47,351 nt of DNA from Colwellia sp. (lineage in GTDB: Bacteria; Pseudomonadota; Gammaproteobacteria; Enterobacterales; Alteromonadaceae): positions 72,949-120,299 of the forward strand of contig JAHDIK010000012.1 of assembly GCA_020630795.1 (NCBI GenBank), in the 5' to 3' direction. Shown piece after piece: positions 17,544 through 27,560 of the stretch. Each line of letters starts with the position of its first letter. Within the stretch, counting starts at the first letter, position 1. The notes below the pieces were generated by a model. It was given only the letters and a program-made list of their open reading frames with translations. It had not been told where the DNA came from and made no database searches. The translations under genes were made by a program, and so were the position numbers.

Positions 17544-18353
17544 TTATAAGCGGTTTGTTTTAAATGCTTTTGGATAACCGCTTCGTTTTATTTTGTTCAG
17601 ACTACTATCAAGTTGATTAAGTTCCGTAAACGGACCTATTTTTACTCGATAAATACCGTTATTTAGTGGCATTAATACAGGCACTGTTACTGTTGTTTTA
17701 AGTTCATCCACCAATTTACGGGCTTTGTATTTATCTGACGTTGCAAATACTTGAATGTAATTAATTGTTTTTACAGCAGATGTTTGTGGTGCTGTGTTTG
17801 AATATGTATTTTGAGCTGAGTGTTGCGTGAAGTGTTTTTTTGTTGGAATTACTTCAATAGTTACGTTAGCTGTGCCTGTACGTAACATGTCTAATTTATA
17901 TGCTGCGCTGTACGACAGGTCGATAACCCTATCGCCATGAAAGGGGCCTCGATCGTTTACGCGTACAATTACCGATTTGTTATTGCTATTGTTGGTTACT
18001 TTTACATATGTTGGTAGCGGGAGGTTTTTATGTGCGGCGCTCATACTGTACATATTGTACACTTCGCCGTTAGACGTTAAGTGGCCATGAAATTTACTGC
18101 CATACCACGAAGCAACACCTGTTTGTTTGAAGTTTTTGGAAGAGGGGAGAACTTTGTAATGCTTCCCTCTTACCGTATAGTTTTTATTTCCACCTCTACT
18201 GTGAGGTTCATCTCTAGGTACAGCGTCAACGAGTTCTGATGGGGATGGAATTCGAGTAGGAATACTGTCATGTTTTTGCGCATAACGGCCAGTGTGAGTT
18301 GAACAGGCGCTTAGTATTAATAATAGTAAAAGTATCAGTACGTTGTTTTTCAC
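17544..18353 (-). CDS. rlpA: RlpA septal lytic transglycosylase lipoprotein
   Basis: This 269-residue outer-membrane lipoprotein cleaves peptidoglycan strands lacking stem peptides, in families where it is active. The signal ends in the lipobox LSAC with Cys17. A double-psi beta-barrel follows (GVASWYGSKFHGHLTSNGEVYN, and NDRGPFHGDRVIDLSYSAA with the catalytic Asp). A C-terminal SPOR domain (YIQVFATSDKYKA to YRVKIGPF) binds denuded glycan at the septum. The start is GTG at 18353 with AAGGA 6 nt upstream. It lies 52 bp after rodA, the conserved mrdA-rodA-rlpA order. Confidence 0.96.
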   Translation of the reverse strand: MKNNVLILLLLLILSACSTHTGRYAQKHDSIPTRIPSPSELVDAVPRDEPHSRGGNKNYTVRGKHYKVLPSSKNFKQTGVASWYGSKFHGHLTSNGEVYNMYSMSAAHKNLPLPTYVKVTNNSNNKSVIVRVNDRGPFHGDRVIDLSYSAAYKLDMLRTGTANVTIEVIPTKKHFTQHSAQNTYSNTAPQTSAVKTINYIQVFATSDKYKARKLVDELKTTVTVPVLMPLNNGIYRVKIGPFTELNQLDSSLNKIKRSGYPKAFKTNRL

Positions 18354-18405
18354 ACTATTTCCTTCTTATTATTTTTGTTCTAAGGTTTAATCTTTTAACG
18401 TATCG

Positions 18406-19521
18406 TCAAGCATGCACACGCTTATTGGTGCTTATAGCCATAATAATTCCAAAGCCGGCCATTAATGTAACCATTGATGTTCCGCCGTAACTCACAAGTG
18501 GAAGTGGAACCCCAACAACAGGAAGTAAGCCCGAAACCATACCTATGTTTACAAACACATAAACAAAAAATGTTAGTGTTAAACTGCCCGCCAATAATTT
18601 GGTAAAAGCCTGCTGCGCATTTACCGCAATATACAAGCCTCTCATGACAATTGCCAAGTAAACTAACAGTAATATTGCAACGCCAATTAAGCCAAACTCT
18701 TCACTAAATACCGCAAAAATAAAGTCGGTGTGTCGTTCTGGTAAAAACTCAAGCTGAGATTGTGTGCCTTGAAGCCATCCCTTGCCATTGATTCCACCAG
18801 AGCCAATGGCTATTTTTGACTGAATAATATGGTATCCGCTGCCAAGGGGATCTTGTTCGGGGTTTAAAAAGGTAAGTACTCGTTGCTTTTGATAAGGCTT
18901 CATTAAGAAAAACCATAGAATAGGTGCAAAAGCAGAAGCAAGACCACCACAAACTGCGATAAGACGCCAACTTGCACCGGCAAGAAATATGACAAAAATA
19001 CCTGAACTAGCGATTAAAAGCGACGTTCCCAAATCTGGTTGTTTAGCAATTAACAGCGTAGGAATAAGCGCTAAAACAAACGCTACAACAATGTTAGACG
19101 TTTTTGCTGGTAAGTCGTATTGGCTTAAATACCAAGCGACGGTAATTGGCACGACAAGTTTCATTATTTCTGACGGTTGGAACTTCATAAAACCAAGGTC
19201 AAGCCAGCGTTGTGCTCCTTTACCTACATGACCAAACAATAAAACCGCCACAAGCATGAGTATTCCAATAATAAAAACGGGAACGGCCCATTTTTGATAC
19301 GACATAGGTGGGATTTGAGCAACGGCAAACATTACAACGAGCGCAATTCCTAAGCGAATGGCTTGACGAATAACAATATCAAACTCTTGTCCGCCGGCAC
19401 TAAATACAACGAAAAGTCCTAGTGCCATCAGGCTCATTATGCCAATGAGGAGTGGGAAGTCTAAATGTATTCGCTGAAAGAACGTGCGTTGTTTTGGTTG
19501 GTCTTGGCCTGTAGTTCTCAC
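18406..19521 (-). CDS. rodA: RodA (MrdB), SEDS peptidoglycan glycosyltransferase
   Basis: RodA polymerises lipid II during side-wall elongation as partner of PBP2. The 371-residue protein has about ten membrane helices. SEDS hallmarks are visible: KQPDLGTSLL, the long loop from LDLGFMKFQPSEIMKL, IAIGSGGINGKGWLQGTQSQLEFLPERHTDFIF, and the C-terminal GVPLPLVSYGGTSM. The GTG start overlaps the mrdA stop as GTGA, so translation is probably coupled, giving equimolar PBP2 and RodA. Confidence 0.98.
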   Translation of the reverse strand: MRTTGQDQPKQRTFFQRIHLDFPLLIGIMSLMALGLFVVFSAGGQEFDIVIRQAIRLGIALVVMFAVAQIPPMSYQKWAVPVFIIGILMLVAVLLFGHVGKGAQRWLDLGFMKFQPSEIMKLVVPITVAWYLSQYDLPAKTSNIVVAFVLALIPTLLIAKQPDLGTSLLIASSGIFVIFLAGASWRLIAVCGGLASAFAPILWFFLMKPYQKQRVLTFLNPEQDPLGSGYHIIQSKIAIGSGGINGKGWLQGTQSQLEFLPERHTDFIFAVFSEEFGLIGVAILLLVYLAIVMRGLYIAVNAQQAFTKLLAGSLTLTFFVYVFVNIGMVSGLLPVVGVPLPLVSYGGTSMVTLMAGFGIIMAISTNKRVHA

Positions 19522-21494
19522 GGGTTTGTACTCAATTTTTTAGCGCCATAAACGTTTTCATGATGCGGGTGGCGGCTTTGATCTTCACTAATAATGACAC
19601 GGTCACCGAAGTATTGATCCATCATTTGTCGTGCTACAGGTGCTGCGTTTGCTGCACCACCACCTTCTGCAACGTTTTCAATAGCAACAGACACAACAAT
19701 TTCAGGTGCTTCGTATGGAGCAAATGCAATAAACATTGCATTGTCTCGTTTGTTTTCTTGGGTTTTTTTCGCGTCGTATTTTTCATCTTGTTTAATATTG
19801 GCAACCTGAGCAGAGCCTGTTTTTCCTGCCGCATCGTACGTACTACCTTTAAATGCGTTATATCCAGTTGCACGGTATTTCTGCACTGTATTGTGCATAG
19901 CGTCTAACACTAAGTCCCAGTTTTTGCTGTCGTTGAGCACGATAGGGCGTTTGTCTTCGTAAATAATTTCTTCTGTGACGGAGCGCGATACTTCTTGTCC
20001 ATCAACAATTTCAGTAACTTCTTCAGTGGTAGATTTGAGTAAATGAGGTATTTTTATTTCGCCTTTGTTGGCTAAAATAGACGTCGCGTTTGCCAATTGT
20101 AGTGGTGTAACTGTCCAATAACTTTGTCCGATTCCTACTGATAATGTTTCACCTGTGTACCATTGCTGGTTAAAACGAGCGCGTTTCCATTCTACGCTTG
20201 GCATTATGCCACTTCGTTCTTCATGGACATCGATACCTGTGTAATCACCAAAGCCAAAACGTTCCATCATGGTTGCAATTTTAGTAATACCTAAACGAAA
20301 GGCTAAGTCGTAATAATAAATGTTACATGATTGTTCTAACGATTTAGTCAGATTTACTTTGCCGTGTCCCCATCGTTTCCAATCACGACGTTTGTTTTTA
20401 ACACCCTTAAGTTGGTAAAAGCCAGGGTCGAAAATTTCAAATTCTGGAGTAATAAGGTTTTCTTCTAGTCCGGTTAAAGCTAAAAATGGTTTAACTGTTG
20501 ATGCAGGAGGAAACCTTCCTTGTGTACTGCGGTTGATGAACGGGAGGTCTTTTGAATTTCTAAGTTTGTTGTAGTTTTTACTGCTAATACCGTGTACGAA
20601 CAAGTTACCGTCATAACTTGGATTTGAATACATTGCTAAAATTTCACCGTTTCGTGGATCCATTACTACAATTGAGCCACGCTTACCGGCTAATGCTCGC
20701 TTCGCGATCATTTGTAGTTCAATATCTAACGATAAGGTTATGTCTTTACCGGGAATTGGTGGAGTAAAATCAAGTGTTCTAATAATCCTACCTTGATTGT
20801 TTATTTCTACTTCTTGATGACCAATGGTTCCGTGTAATAACTCTTCGTAGTACTTTTCTAAACCCAACTTACCAATATTACGAGTTGCAGCGTAATTCTC
20901 TGCTTTACCTTGTTCTTCAAGTTTTATGCTATCTCTTTGGTTTATACGGGCAACGTATCCAATTGAATGGGTAGTTAAATCTGAAAATGGGTAATAGCGT
21001 TTTAATCTAGCATCAATGAAAAAACCAGGAAACTTGTGTTGATTAACAGAAAACTCAGCAACTTGCTGGTCGTTTAAGCGCGAGCTAATTTCAACTGGTT
21101 TAAATCGACGTTTACTGCGTATAGATTTTAAGGCTTTGGCTTGTTTTTCAGCACTAATATCAAGTAATGCCGCAACTTCAGCCAGAGATTCTTCAATGTT
21201 TTCTACATCTTCTGGGATCATTTCTAAACTGAAAATGGGTTTGTTTTCAGCTAGTAGTACACCATTTCTGTCGTAGATTAGGCCTCGATTGGGAGCAACA
21301 GGCAGCAATTTTATACGATTAGAATTAGATTTGGTTTTATATTTGTCGTATGAACTAACCTCTAAGCTGTATACATTACTAAATAGAATGAGCAACATGA
21401 CGATAACGCCAATAAAAGTAATGAATGTTCTTCGTGCAAAGAGGTTTGCTTCGGCAGAATGGTTTCTTATAGAAATGCGTTTACGTGATGGCAC
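19518..21494 (-). CDS. mrdA: Penicillin-binding protein 2 (MrdA)
   Basis: This class B transpeptidase cross-links new side-wall peptidoglycan with RodA. The 658 residues comprise a short cytoplasmic N-terminus, one membrane anchor (about 25-47), the pedestal domain and the transpeptidase. Active-site motifs are S-x-x-K at Ser332 (PASTVKPF), S-C-N (LEQSCNIYYYD) and K-T-G (AAGKTGSAQV). RGLIYDRNGVLLAEN is the usual start of the pedestal. The GTG start at 21494 lies 6 bp after the rlmH stop, and its likely ribosome-binding site (AGAGAA) is inside the end of rlmH. The length is slightly above E. coli PBP2 (633). Confidence 0.98.
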   Translation of the reverse strand: MPSRKRISIRNHSAEANLFARRTFITFIGVIVMLLILFSNVYSLEVSSYDKYKTKSNSNRIKLLPVAPNRGLIYDRNGVLLAENKPIFSLEMIPEDVENIEESLAEVAALLDISAEKQAKALKSIRSKRRFKPVEISSRLNDQQVAEFSVNQHKFPGFFIDARLKRYYPFSDLTTHSIGYVARINQRDSIKLEEQGKAENYAATRNIGKLGLEKYYEELLHGTIGHQEVEINNQGRIIRTLDFTPPIPGKDITLSLDIELQMIAKRALAGKRGSIVVMDPRNGEILAMYSNPSYDGNLFVHGISSKNYNKLRNSKDLPFINRSTQGRFPPASTVKPFLALTGLEENLITPEFEIFDPGFYQLKGVKNKRRDWKRWGHGKVNLTKSLEQSCNIYYYDLAFRLGITKIATMMERFGFGDYTGIDVHEERSGIMPSVEWKRARFNQQWYTGETLSVGIGQSYWTVTPLQLANATSILANKGEIKIPHLLKSTTEEVTEIVDGQEVSRSVTEEIIYEDKRPIVLNDSKNWDLVLDAMHNTVQKYRATGYNAFKGSTYDAAGKTGSAQVANIKQDEKYDAKKTQENKRDNAMFIAFAPYEAPEIVVSVAIENVAEGGGAANAAPVARQMMDQYFGDRVIISEDQSRHPHHENVYGAKKLSTNP

Positions 21495-21500
21495 TCGTCG

Positions 21501-21971
21501 CTATTCTCTATGATAAGGATGATTATTATTAATGCTCCAAGCACGGTATAAGCTTTCGGCTACAATTATACGTACCATAGGATGGGGCAGAGTGAGCGGA
21601 GATAACGACCACTTTTGCTCTGAAGCTTTAATACAGGCAGGAGCTAAACCTTCTGGCCCACCAACAAGTAAGGCTACGTCTCTACTGTCGTTTTGCCATT
21701 TCTCAAGTTGAGTGGCTAACTGAGGTGTTGTCCAAGGCTTTCCTTCAACTTCCAAGGTAACAATTCTATTCCCTTTAGGGATAGCAGCCAATGTAAGCTC
21801 TCCTTCTTTTTCAAGAATTCGTGCTATATCGGCATTTTTTCCACGTTTACCAGGGGGGATTTCGACAAGATGAAACGACATATCGCGAGGGAAACGTCGG
21901 CAGTATTCCTTAAATCCTTCGGTTATCCACGATGGCATTTTGTTGCCAACCGCGTATAGGGTAATGCGCAT
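21501..21971 (-). CDS. rlmH: 23S rRNA pseudouridine-1915 methyltransferase RlmH
   Basis: RlmH methylates pseudouridine 1915 of helix 69 in 70S ribosomes. The 156-residue SPOUT protein has the standard size. [15 protein letters not shown] opens the fold. LLVGGPEGL and the C-terminal [18 protein letters not shown] and HPYHRE form the trefoil-knot SAM site and the catalytic tail. It sits between rsfS (11 bp upstream) and mrdA (6 bp downstream), the conserved rsfS-rlmH-mrdA-rodA order. Confidence 0.98.
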   Translation of the reverse strand: MRITLYAVGNKMPSWITEGFKEYCRRFPRDMSFHLVEIPPGKRGKNADIARILEKEGELTLAAIPKGNRIVTLEVEGKPWTTPQLATQLEKWQNDSRDVALLVGGPEGLAPACIKASEQKWSLSPLTLPHPMVRIIVAESLYRAWSINNNHPYHRE

Positions 21972-21982
21972 AAGGAGTTAAA

Positions 21983-22300
21983 CTATTCCCATAATTGTTC
22001 TAGTTGGTATAAGTCTCTAGTAGAGTCTGTCATGATATGAACGATTACGTCGCCTAAGTCGACTAATGACCATTCGCCTACATCGTTTCCTTCTGTACCT
22101 AGTGGCTCTATACCTTCAGCACGACATTCCATAGAAATAGACTGGCTAATTGATTTTACATGTCTGTTTGAGTTACCTGAACATACGATCATGTAATCAG
22201 CAAAGCTCGATTTTTTTGATACATCTAAAACCGTAATATCTCGGCCTTTCATATCTTCTAATTTTTCAATAACGAAGTTTTTAAGTGCAGTAGTTTCCAA
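21983..22300 (-). CDS. rsfS: Ribosomal silencing factor RsfS
   Basis: RsfS binds ribosomal protein uL14 on the large subunit and blocks subunit joining when nutrients are low. The 105-residue protein aligns along its length with E. coli RsfS. Landmarks are the KNFVIEKLEDMKGRDITVLDV start, the SSFADYMIVCSGNSNRHVKSI core and VDLGDVIVHIM near the end. The start is TTG at 22300. The E. coli N-terminus lines up there and no ATG lies in frame upstream, so TTG is preferred despite a weak Shine-Dalgarno. It is separated from nadD by 198 bp, so it probably has its own promoter. Confidence 0.95.
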   Translation of the reverse strand: METTALKNFVIEKLEDMKGRDITVLDVSKKSSFADYMIVCSGNSNRHVKSISQSISMECRAEGIEPLGTEGNDVGEWSLVDLGDVIVHIMTDSTRDLYQLEQLWE

Positions 22301-22470
22301 CGTTGGATCTCTATAATGTCTCTAATGTTTATATAATATCACTTTTTGGTTCAGAGGTAACCTAGGCTCTGTTGATCTTTATTGATTATTTTTACCGTAC
22401 GCGATATGACATTTGGGCTTGTTGTTATCGCGTTTTTTAATGTAATTGATTGAGTATATGAACGGTTATT

Positions 22471-22486
22471 GTTGAAAAAGTTCAAC
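22471..22486. promoter_or_regulatory. Small inverted repeat between nadD and rsfS
   Basis: GTTGAA and TTCAAC flank AAAG, 13 nt after the nadD stop. No U-run follows in the minus direction, so it is a weak terminator candidate at best. The rest of 22301-22498 holds no gene. Confidence 0.25.
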
Positions 22487-22498
22487 TAAAACGAATAT

Positions 22499-23158
22499 TT
22501 ATTGATAAAGCTTATGTTGCTTTATGTATTTTGCAACAGGAGAGGTGAGCCAATGTTCATATGGCTGACTTTGAGAAATATTGTTTCGAATATTTGTTGA
22601 TGAAATATCTAGATTCTCAGATGTATGAAGATGAATTTTACCTGTTATGACTGAATCTACATGTTTGTTAGGAAGTTGTTGAGCTTGATGTTTGTTTAAT
22701 AAATCTTGTGTTTCAGTGTTGAGTGTTGAAAGATCATAACCTGGCCTTGTATTCACTATAAGGTTACATCGCGTCATTATCTCTTCCCACTGGAACCAGC
22801 TTGTAAAGCTTAATAAAGAATCCATTCCCATGATAAAATATAGAGTTGCATTTGGGTTTTCAGACTGAATTTCTTTTATTGTGTCGATGGTATATGACAA
22901 AGTAGAGCGGTGCGTTTCTCTCATATCCAAAGTAAAACAGGCCTCTTCGTCACAAACAAGCTTAGCCATATTTACTCTGTGAGATGTCGTGGTTTTAGTT
23001 GTACTTTTATGTGGCGGAATATGAGCAGGAATTAATAACAACTCATCCAGATTAAATGCTGAGAATACTTGTTTTGCTGGAAGAATATGCCCAAGGTGAA
23101 TTGGATCAAAAGTTCCACCTAAAATACCTATTTTTAGAGGTTTGTTAGTGGTATTCAT
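22499..23158 (-). CDS. nadD: Nicotinate-nucleotide adenylyltransferase NadD
   Basis: NadD joins nicotinate mononucleotide and ATP to form deamido-NAD. The 219-residue nucleotidyltransferase opens with GILGGTFDPIHLGHI, carrying the H-x-G-H ATP-binding motif, and ends with the SSTNIR signature. The internal FIMGMDSLLSFTSWFQWEEI is typical of NadD. Its start overlaps the end of holA by 14 bp, so translation is probably coupled. It is the last gene of the leuS-lptE-holA-nadD run before a 198-bp gap. Confidence 0.97.
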   Translation of the reverse strand: MNTTNKPLKIGILGGTFDPIHLGHILPAKQVFSAFNLDELLLIPAHIPPHKSTTKTTTSHRVNMAKLVCDEEACFTLDMRETHRSTLSYTIDTIKEIQSENPNATLYFIMGMDSLLSFTSWFQWEEIMTRCNLIVNTRPGYDLSTLNTETQDLLNKHQAQQLPNKHVDSVITGKIHLHTSENLDISSTNIRNNISQSQPYEHWLTSPVAKYIKQHKLYQ

Positions 23159-24188
23159 AATCTAAATCGAAAGTTGACGTTATTTCGCTATGGTATAGCG
23201 ATACACATACATCACAAAGTAAAACATACGGGTTAAAATCTGCCGTCGTTTTGCTAATTAAGTCAACTTGATTTAAGCGAGCAAGTGCATGATTTAGATT
23301 GCTGTATCCCATGTTTGAAAGTGCGTGTTGATATAAAGGCTTTTTCTTATCCCAAACTCGATATTGTTTGTAAATATTTGGCAGTGATTCACCTTGTTGA
23401 ATTTTTTCTGTCATGTCGATGAGTTGTGTTATTTCTTTATGCATAAACCACACGAGCTGACCCACAGGCGCCCCTTCCTGTTGAAGCTGGTCGAGTATGG
23501 TTATGCACTTTTTAATATCGCCAATAAGCAGCGAGTCAATTATTTGAAATGGATTAAATTTAGCTTGTTTGATGATGATTTTTTCAGCATCTTGTACCGT
23601 GATGATATTGGTACCAAACAAAATTGATAATTTTTGAAGTTCTTGATTAAGCGCCATCAGGTTTCCTTCAAACAATTCAATCATCATAGGAATTACATCG
23701 TGATGAATGTTTAAATTTAGTTGCTTGATTTGGCGAGATAACCATTGGTTTAGCTGTTTTCCTTCTATGTCGTATAAAGGAAGGAAGCAACCATGTCCTT
23801 CAACGGTTTTAAACCATTTCTTTTTTTGCTGGGCTGCGTCTAGCTTGGCACCATGAATAATGAGTGCGACATCGTTTGACAGGTTTTCACATAGTGCTAT
23901 AAGTGCTTTACCGCCTGCGTCATTTAATTTAGCGGTAGTTATTTCAATCTCAATCACTCTAAGACTAGAGAATAAACTCATCGAGTTATATTCTTGTTCT
24001 ACTATTGTCCAATCAAACTTATCGTCAGCATTAAATCGAATAATTTCATCAAAACCTTGTTGTAAAAAGTGCTGCTTTAATGTGTGTAAGCTATCATTTT
24101 TTTGCCATGGTTCATCACCAAATACTAACCATATTGGTTTGAAGCCTTGGTTAAGCGTCGCGGTTAAATTATTATGATAAATACGCAT
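23145..24188 (-). CDS. holA: DNA polymerase III delta subunit HolA
   Basis: HolA is the clamp-loader subunit that opens the beta sliding clamp. The 347-residue protein starts with MRIYHNNLTATLNQGFKPIWLVFGDEP, the usual delta N-terminus. It has the three-domain AAA+ layout without a Walker A motif, as expected for delta. The segment MMIELFEGNLMALNQELQKLSILFG and the helical collar near the C-terminus also match. It lies 16 bp after lptE and overlaps nadD, the standard leuS-lptE-holA-nadD order. Confidence 0.96.
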   Translation of the reverse strand: MRIYHNNLTATLNQGFKPIWLVFGDEPWQKNDSLHTLKQHFLQQGFDEIIRFNADDKFDWTIVEQEYNSMSLFSSLRVIEIEITTAKLNDAGGKALIALCENLSNDVALIIHGAKLDAAQQKKKWFKTVEGHGCFLPLYDIEGKQLNQWLSRQIKQLNLNIHHDVIPMMIELFEGNLMALNQELQKLSILFGTNIITVQDAEKIIIKQAKFNPFQIIDSLLIGDIKKCITILDQLQQEGAPVGQLVWFMHKEITQLIDMTEKIQQGESLPNIYKQYRVWDKKKPLYQHALSNMGYSNLNHALARLNQVDLISKTTADFNPYVLLCDVCVSLYHSEITSTFDLDYEYH

Positions 24189-24204
24189 TAAAAACTTAGG
24201 TTTC

Positions 24205-24723
24205 CTATAACTTAATACTCGCGAGGTTTTGCAAAATTTTGTTCGCGGCTTGGTGTCTCATCTCACTTAACATGAGTGTTAACTCTCTACTTTTTGCTAG
24301 CGCTAAATTAGGGTCATCCTGATAGTCTCTATTCAGTTCTATTTCGTACGTGCTTTTTTCTTGGTTTTCAAAAAATAATTGATATTGAACAGAATAGATA
24401 AGTTCATATTCGGCGACTTGCCCGTTTTCAAATACCGAAAGTGTTCTTCTATTTAATGTATCTTTAAGAATTCTTAGTTCAGGAATATCTTGGTCAAAAC
24501 TTTTGATAACGTTTACTTTGTTTAACAATAGTTGCTGTTTAACTAAACGTGTAAGTTCGCCGTGTTTATCTGCAGAGCTAAGATAGATATTTTGTAACTG
24601 AGGAGATAATAAGTAGTCGCCACGTAATTTAAAACCACAACCTTGTATTAAGCCTACAATAAAAAGCATTGTAATAAAGTGTTTAAAAAAAGCGGGTATT
24701 TTTACGTTTTTAATCAGTGTCAT
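24205..24723 (-). CDS. lptE: LPS-assembly lipoprotein LptE
   Basis: LptE is the lipoprotein plug of the outer-membrane LptD translocon and helps insert LPS. The 172-residue precursor has an N-terminal signal with the lipobox LIQGC (Cys29) followed by GFKLRGDYLLSPQLQNIYLSS, the signature start of the mature protein. The ending (ALAKSRELTLMLSEMRHQAANKILQNLASI) is also typical. The three-residue-wide variation of the family leaves no catalytic motif to check. It lies downstream of leuS, with a hairpin in the 134-bp gap. Confidence 0.95.
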   Translation of the reverse strand: MTLIKNVKIPAFFKHFITMLFIVGLIQGCGFKLRGDYLLSPQLQNIYLSSADKHGELTRLVKQQLLLNKVNVIKSFDQDIPELRILKDTLNRRTLSVFENGQVAEYELIYSVQYQLFFENQEKSTYEIELNRDYQDDPNLALAKSRELTLMLSEMRHQAANKILQNLASIKL

Positions 24724-24802
24724 ATTATTTTGGTCAGTGTATATGCTGTTATTGATTAAACATAACGAGCAGGGTGAAAGTCAAATAAGTTAACATACAA
24801 AT

Positions 24803-24831
24803 AAGGCAGAAATAATCACTATTTCTGCCTT
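24803..24831 (-). terminator. Stem-loop between leuS and lptE
   Basis: A perfect 12-bp stem (24803-24814 with 24820-24831, core GGCAGAAATA) closes a five-base loop 27 nt past the leuS stop. Only a short T-rich stretch follows in the minus direction, so termination may be partial, leaving lptE-holA-nadD attenuated rather than cut off. Confidence 0.6.
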
Positions 24832-24857
24832 TGTTTAGCGTGTTTCAAGTTTACTAA

Positions 24858-27446
24858 CTAGTTTGCAACAATATTCAGTAGCTTACCTGGAACATAAATT
24901 ACTTTGCGTACCGTTTTGCCGTCAGTAAACTTAGTTACGTTCTCATCAGCAAAACCGATAGCTTCTACTTCTTCTTTTGAAGTGTCTGCCGCAACGGTAA
25001 TTTTTGCACGTAATTTACCGTTTACTTGAACAATAATAAGCTTTTCATCTTCAACTAATGCACTTTCATCAACGGTTGGCCATGGTGTACTTTCAACTGT
25101 AGAACCATCGCCAATAATGTTCCAAACATGGTGACTAAGGTGAGGAACAATTGGTGTTAGCATTAAAATGACTGCTCTAATCGCTTCTTGCATTACAATA
25201 CGATCTTCTACGCTTTCAATTTTAGCTTTTGCTAAATGGTTCATCAGTTCCATTATTGCCGCAATAGCTGTATTAAATGTGTTTCTGCGACCAATATCGT
25301 CACTTACTTTGCCAATTGTTTTGTGCAATTCGCGGCGTAGTGCTTTTTGGTCAGCGTTTAATGTAACGTTTGCTAATGTTTGATCAGCGGTTAACGCATC
25401 TTGCTGGGTAAAGTCATAAGCTAACTTCCACACACGTTTTAAGAAGCGATGCGCACCTTCAACACCCGAGTCAGACCACTCAAGTGTTTGTTCAGGTGGC
25501 GACGTAAACATAATAAATAAACGAACCGTATCTGCGCCGTATTGCTGAATTACTTGCTGCGGGTCTATTCCGTTATTTTTAGATTTAGACATTTTGCTCA
25601 TACCTGCTGAAATAACAGGTTGGCCGTCTACTTTACTTTTAGCTGAAACAACTTGACCTTTTTCGTTGCGTTCTACTTCAACGTCAGAAGGAGCGATCCA
25701 ATCTTGTGCGCCGTTCTCTGCTTCTCGGTAATAAGTGTCAGCTAATACCATGCCTTGACACAATAAGCTTTTGAATGGTTCGTCAGATTCAACTAAACCA
25801 ACATCTCTTAATAATTTATGGAAGAAGCGAGCGTAAAGTAAATGCAATATTGCATGCTCGATACCACCTACATATTGATCTACAGGTAACCAGTAGTTTG
25901 CTTTTGCAGGGTCAAGCATTTGCGTGTCGTCAGTAGAAGAACAAAAACGCGCATAGTACCAAGACGATTCCATAAAGGTATCAAAGGTATCAGTCTCGCG
26001 TGTTGCTTCTTCGCCGTTGTATGTTGTTTTTGCCCAAGCACGATCGTCTTTAATTGGAGAAGTTACACCGTTCATGATCACGTCTTCCGGTAACTCTACT
26101 GGAAGTTGATCTTCTGGTACTGGAACTGATTCACCATTCGCTAAATTAATCATTGGAATAGGTGTACCCCAATAGCGTTGGCGTGATACACCCCAGTCTC
26201 TTAAACGGTAGTTAACTTTAATTGAACCTTTATTTTCGGCAATCAGCTTATCGGAAATTGCTTTAAACGCTTGGTCGAAGTCTAAACCGTCAAATTCGCC
26301 TGAATTTACCAGTGTATTTTTTTCGGTAATCGCAGCAGTACTGATGTCTTCGTCTTCAGAGCCAGTAATAACTTGTTTAATCTCTAAACCGTACTTAGTT
26401 GCAAATTCCCAGTCACGTTGGTCATGGCCTGGAACCGACATAACAGCGCCTGAACCATAGTCCATTAGTACAAAGTTAGCAGCCCATACTGGTACTAGTT
26501 CACCTGTAATTGGGTGAATAGCTTTTAAGCCTGTATCTACACCTTTCTTTTCCATTGTAGCCATATCAGCTTCAGTGGCTTTATTGGTTTTACATTCTTC
26601 AATAAAAGCTGCAATGTCGGCGTTATTTTTGGCTGCTTCTAATGTTAATGGGTGTTGAGCAGCTAACGCGACATAAGTAACTCCCATTAACGTGTCTGGG
26701 CGTGTGGTGTAAATATCAAAGCTTTCTTCAGAGTCAGCTACCTTGAAGGTCATTTCTACACCTTCAGAACGGCCGATCCAGTTACGCTGCATGGTTTTTA
26801 CTTGTTCAGGCCAGCCTGTTAACTGGTCTAAATCATTGAGTAATTCTTCTGCGTAATCTGTAATTTTGATAAACCATTGTGGAATTTCTTTACGTTCAAC
26901 AATTGCACCTGAACGCCAGCCACGTCCGTCAATAACTTGTTCATTAGCAAGTACTGTTTGGTCAACTGGATCCCAATTAACAGTTGCATTCTTCTTGTAT
27001 ACTAAGCCTTTTTCATAAAGCTTAGTGAAGAACCATTGCTCCCAGCGGTAGTAATCTTTATTACATGTTGCAAGTTCACGATCCCAATCATAACCAAAAC
27101 CTAAAGATTGTAGTTGTCCGCGCATGTAATCAATATTTTGATATGTCCATTTTGCTGGCGCAGATTTGTTTTTAATTGCTGCATTTTCAGCGGGTAAACC
27201 AAATGCATCCCAACCCATAGGTTGCATTACATTTTTACCTTGCATACGCTGATATCTTGAAATTACATCGCCTAAGCTGTAGTTGCGCACGTGGCCCATG
27301 TGTAGCTTTCCACTTGGGTATGGGAACATGGCTAAACAATAAAACTTTTCTTGCTCTGGATTTTCAGTTGCCGTAAATGTTTTATTTTCGGTCCAATGTT
27401 GTTGAACTTCTGCTTCTATAGATTGGTGATTGTAAATGGATTCCAT
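24858..27446 (-). CDS. leuS: Leucyl-tRNA synthetase LeuS
   Basis: This enzyme charges tRNA-Leu. The 862-residue class I synthetase carries the HIGH-type motif HMGH in [19 protein letters not shown] and KMSKS in [15 protein letters not shown]. It has the large CP1 editing domain ([16 protein letters not shown] and [10 protein letters not shown], with the editing-site Asp) and a C-terminal tRNA-binding domain ending in [15 protein letters not shown]. The length matches E. coli (860). The ATG start at 27446 fits the family N-terminus ([14 protein letters not shown]). A promoter candidate lies about 80 nt upstream. Confidence 0.99.
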   Translation of the reverse strand: MESIYNHQSIEAEVQQHWTENKTFTATENPEQEKFYCLAMFPYPSGKLHMGHVRNYSLGDVISRYQRMQGKNVMQPMGWDAFGLPAENAAIKNKSAPAKWTYQNIDYMRGQLQSLGFGYDWDRELATCNKDYYRWEQWFFTKLYEKGLVYKKNATVNWDPVDQTVLANEQVIDGRGWRSGAIVERKEIPQWFIKITDYAEELLNDLDQLTGWPEQVKTMQRNWIGRSEGVEMTFKVADSEESFDIYTTRPDTLMGVTYVALAAQHPLTLEAAKNNADIAAFIEECKTNKATEADMATMEKKGVDTGLKAIHPITGELVPVWAANFVLMDYGSGAVMSVPGHDQRDWEFATKYGLEIKQVITGSEDEDISTAAITEKNTLVNSGEFDGLDFDQAFKAISDKLIAENKGSIKVNYRLRDWGVSRQRYWGTPIPMINLANGESVPVPEDQLPVELPEDVIMNGVTSPIKDDRAWAKTTYNGEEATRETDTFDTFMESSWYYARFCSSTDDTQMLDPAKANYWLPVDQYVGGIEHAILHLLYARFFHKLLRDVGLVESDEPFKSLLCQGMVLADTYYREAENGAQDWIAPSDVEVERNEKGQVVSAKSKVDGQPVISAGMSKMSKSKNNGIDPQQVIQQYGADTVRLFIMFTSPPEQTLEWSDSGVEGAHRFLKRVWKLAYDFTQQDALTADQTLANVTLNADQKALRRELHKTIGKVSDDIGRRNTFNTAIAAIMELMNHLAKAKIESVEDRIVMQEAIRAVILMLTPIVPHLSHHVWNIIGDGSTVESTPWPTVDESALVEDEKLIIVQVNGKLRAKITVAADTSKEEVEAIGFADENVTKFTDGKTVRKVIYVPGKLLNIVAN

Positions 27447-27530
27447 TAAAGATTTCTCAGGTATTCAAAAATGATTTGTGAAGTTATGCAAGCAACAGGT
27501 TAGCTCGCAAACGTATAAAATAATGCGCAT

Positions 27531-27560
27531 AGAATACCTTATCTGTATAAGCATCGACAA
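27531..27560 (-). promoter_or_regulatory. Sigma70-type promoter candidate for leuS
   Basis: On the minus strand TTGTCG (27555-27560) and TATTCT (27531-27536) are separated by 18 bases, predicting a start near 27524 and a leader of about 80 nt. Confidence 0.4.

Noticed and set aside
27465..27530. 21-codon minus-strand ORF before leuS with three Leu codons, as a leader peptide for attenuation
   Set aside because: The predicted transcript start falls inside its first codons, the Leu codons are not clustered, and no terminator/antiterminator pair is seen.
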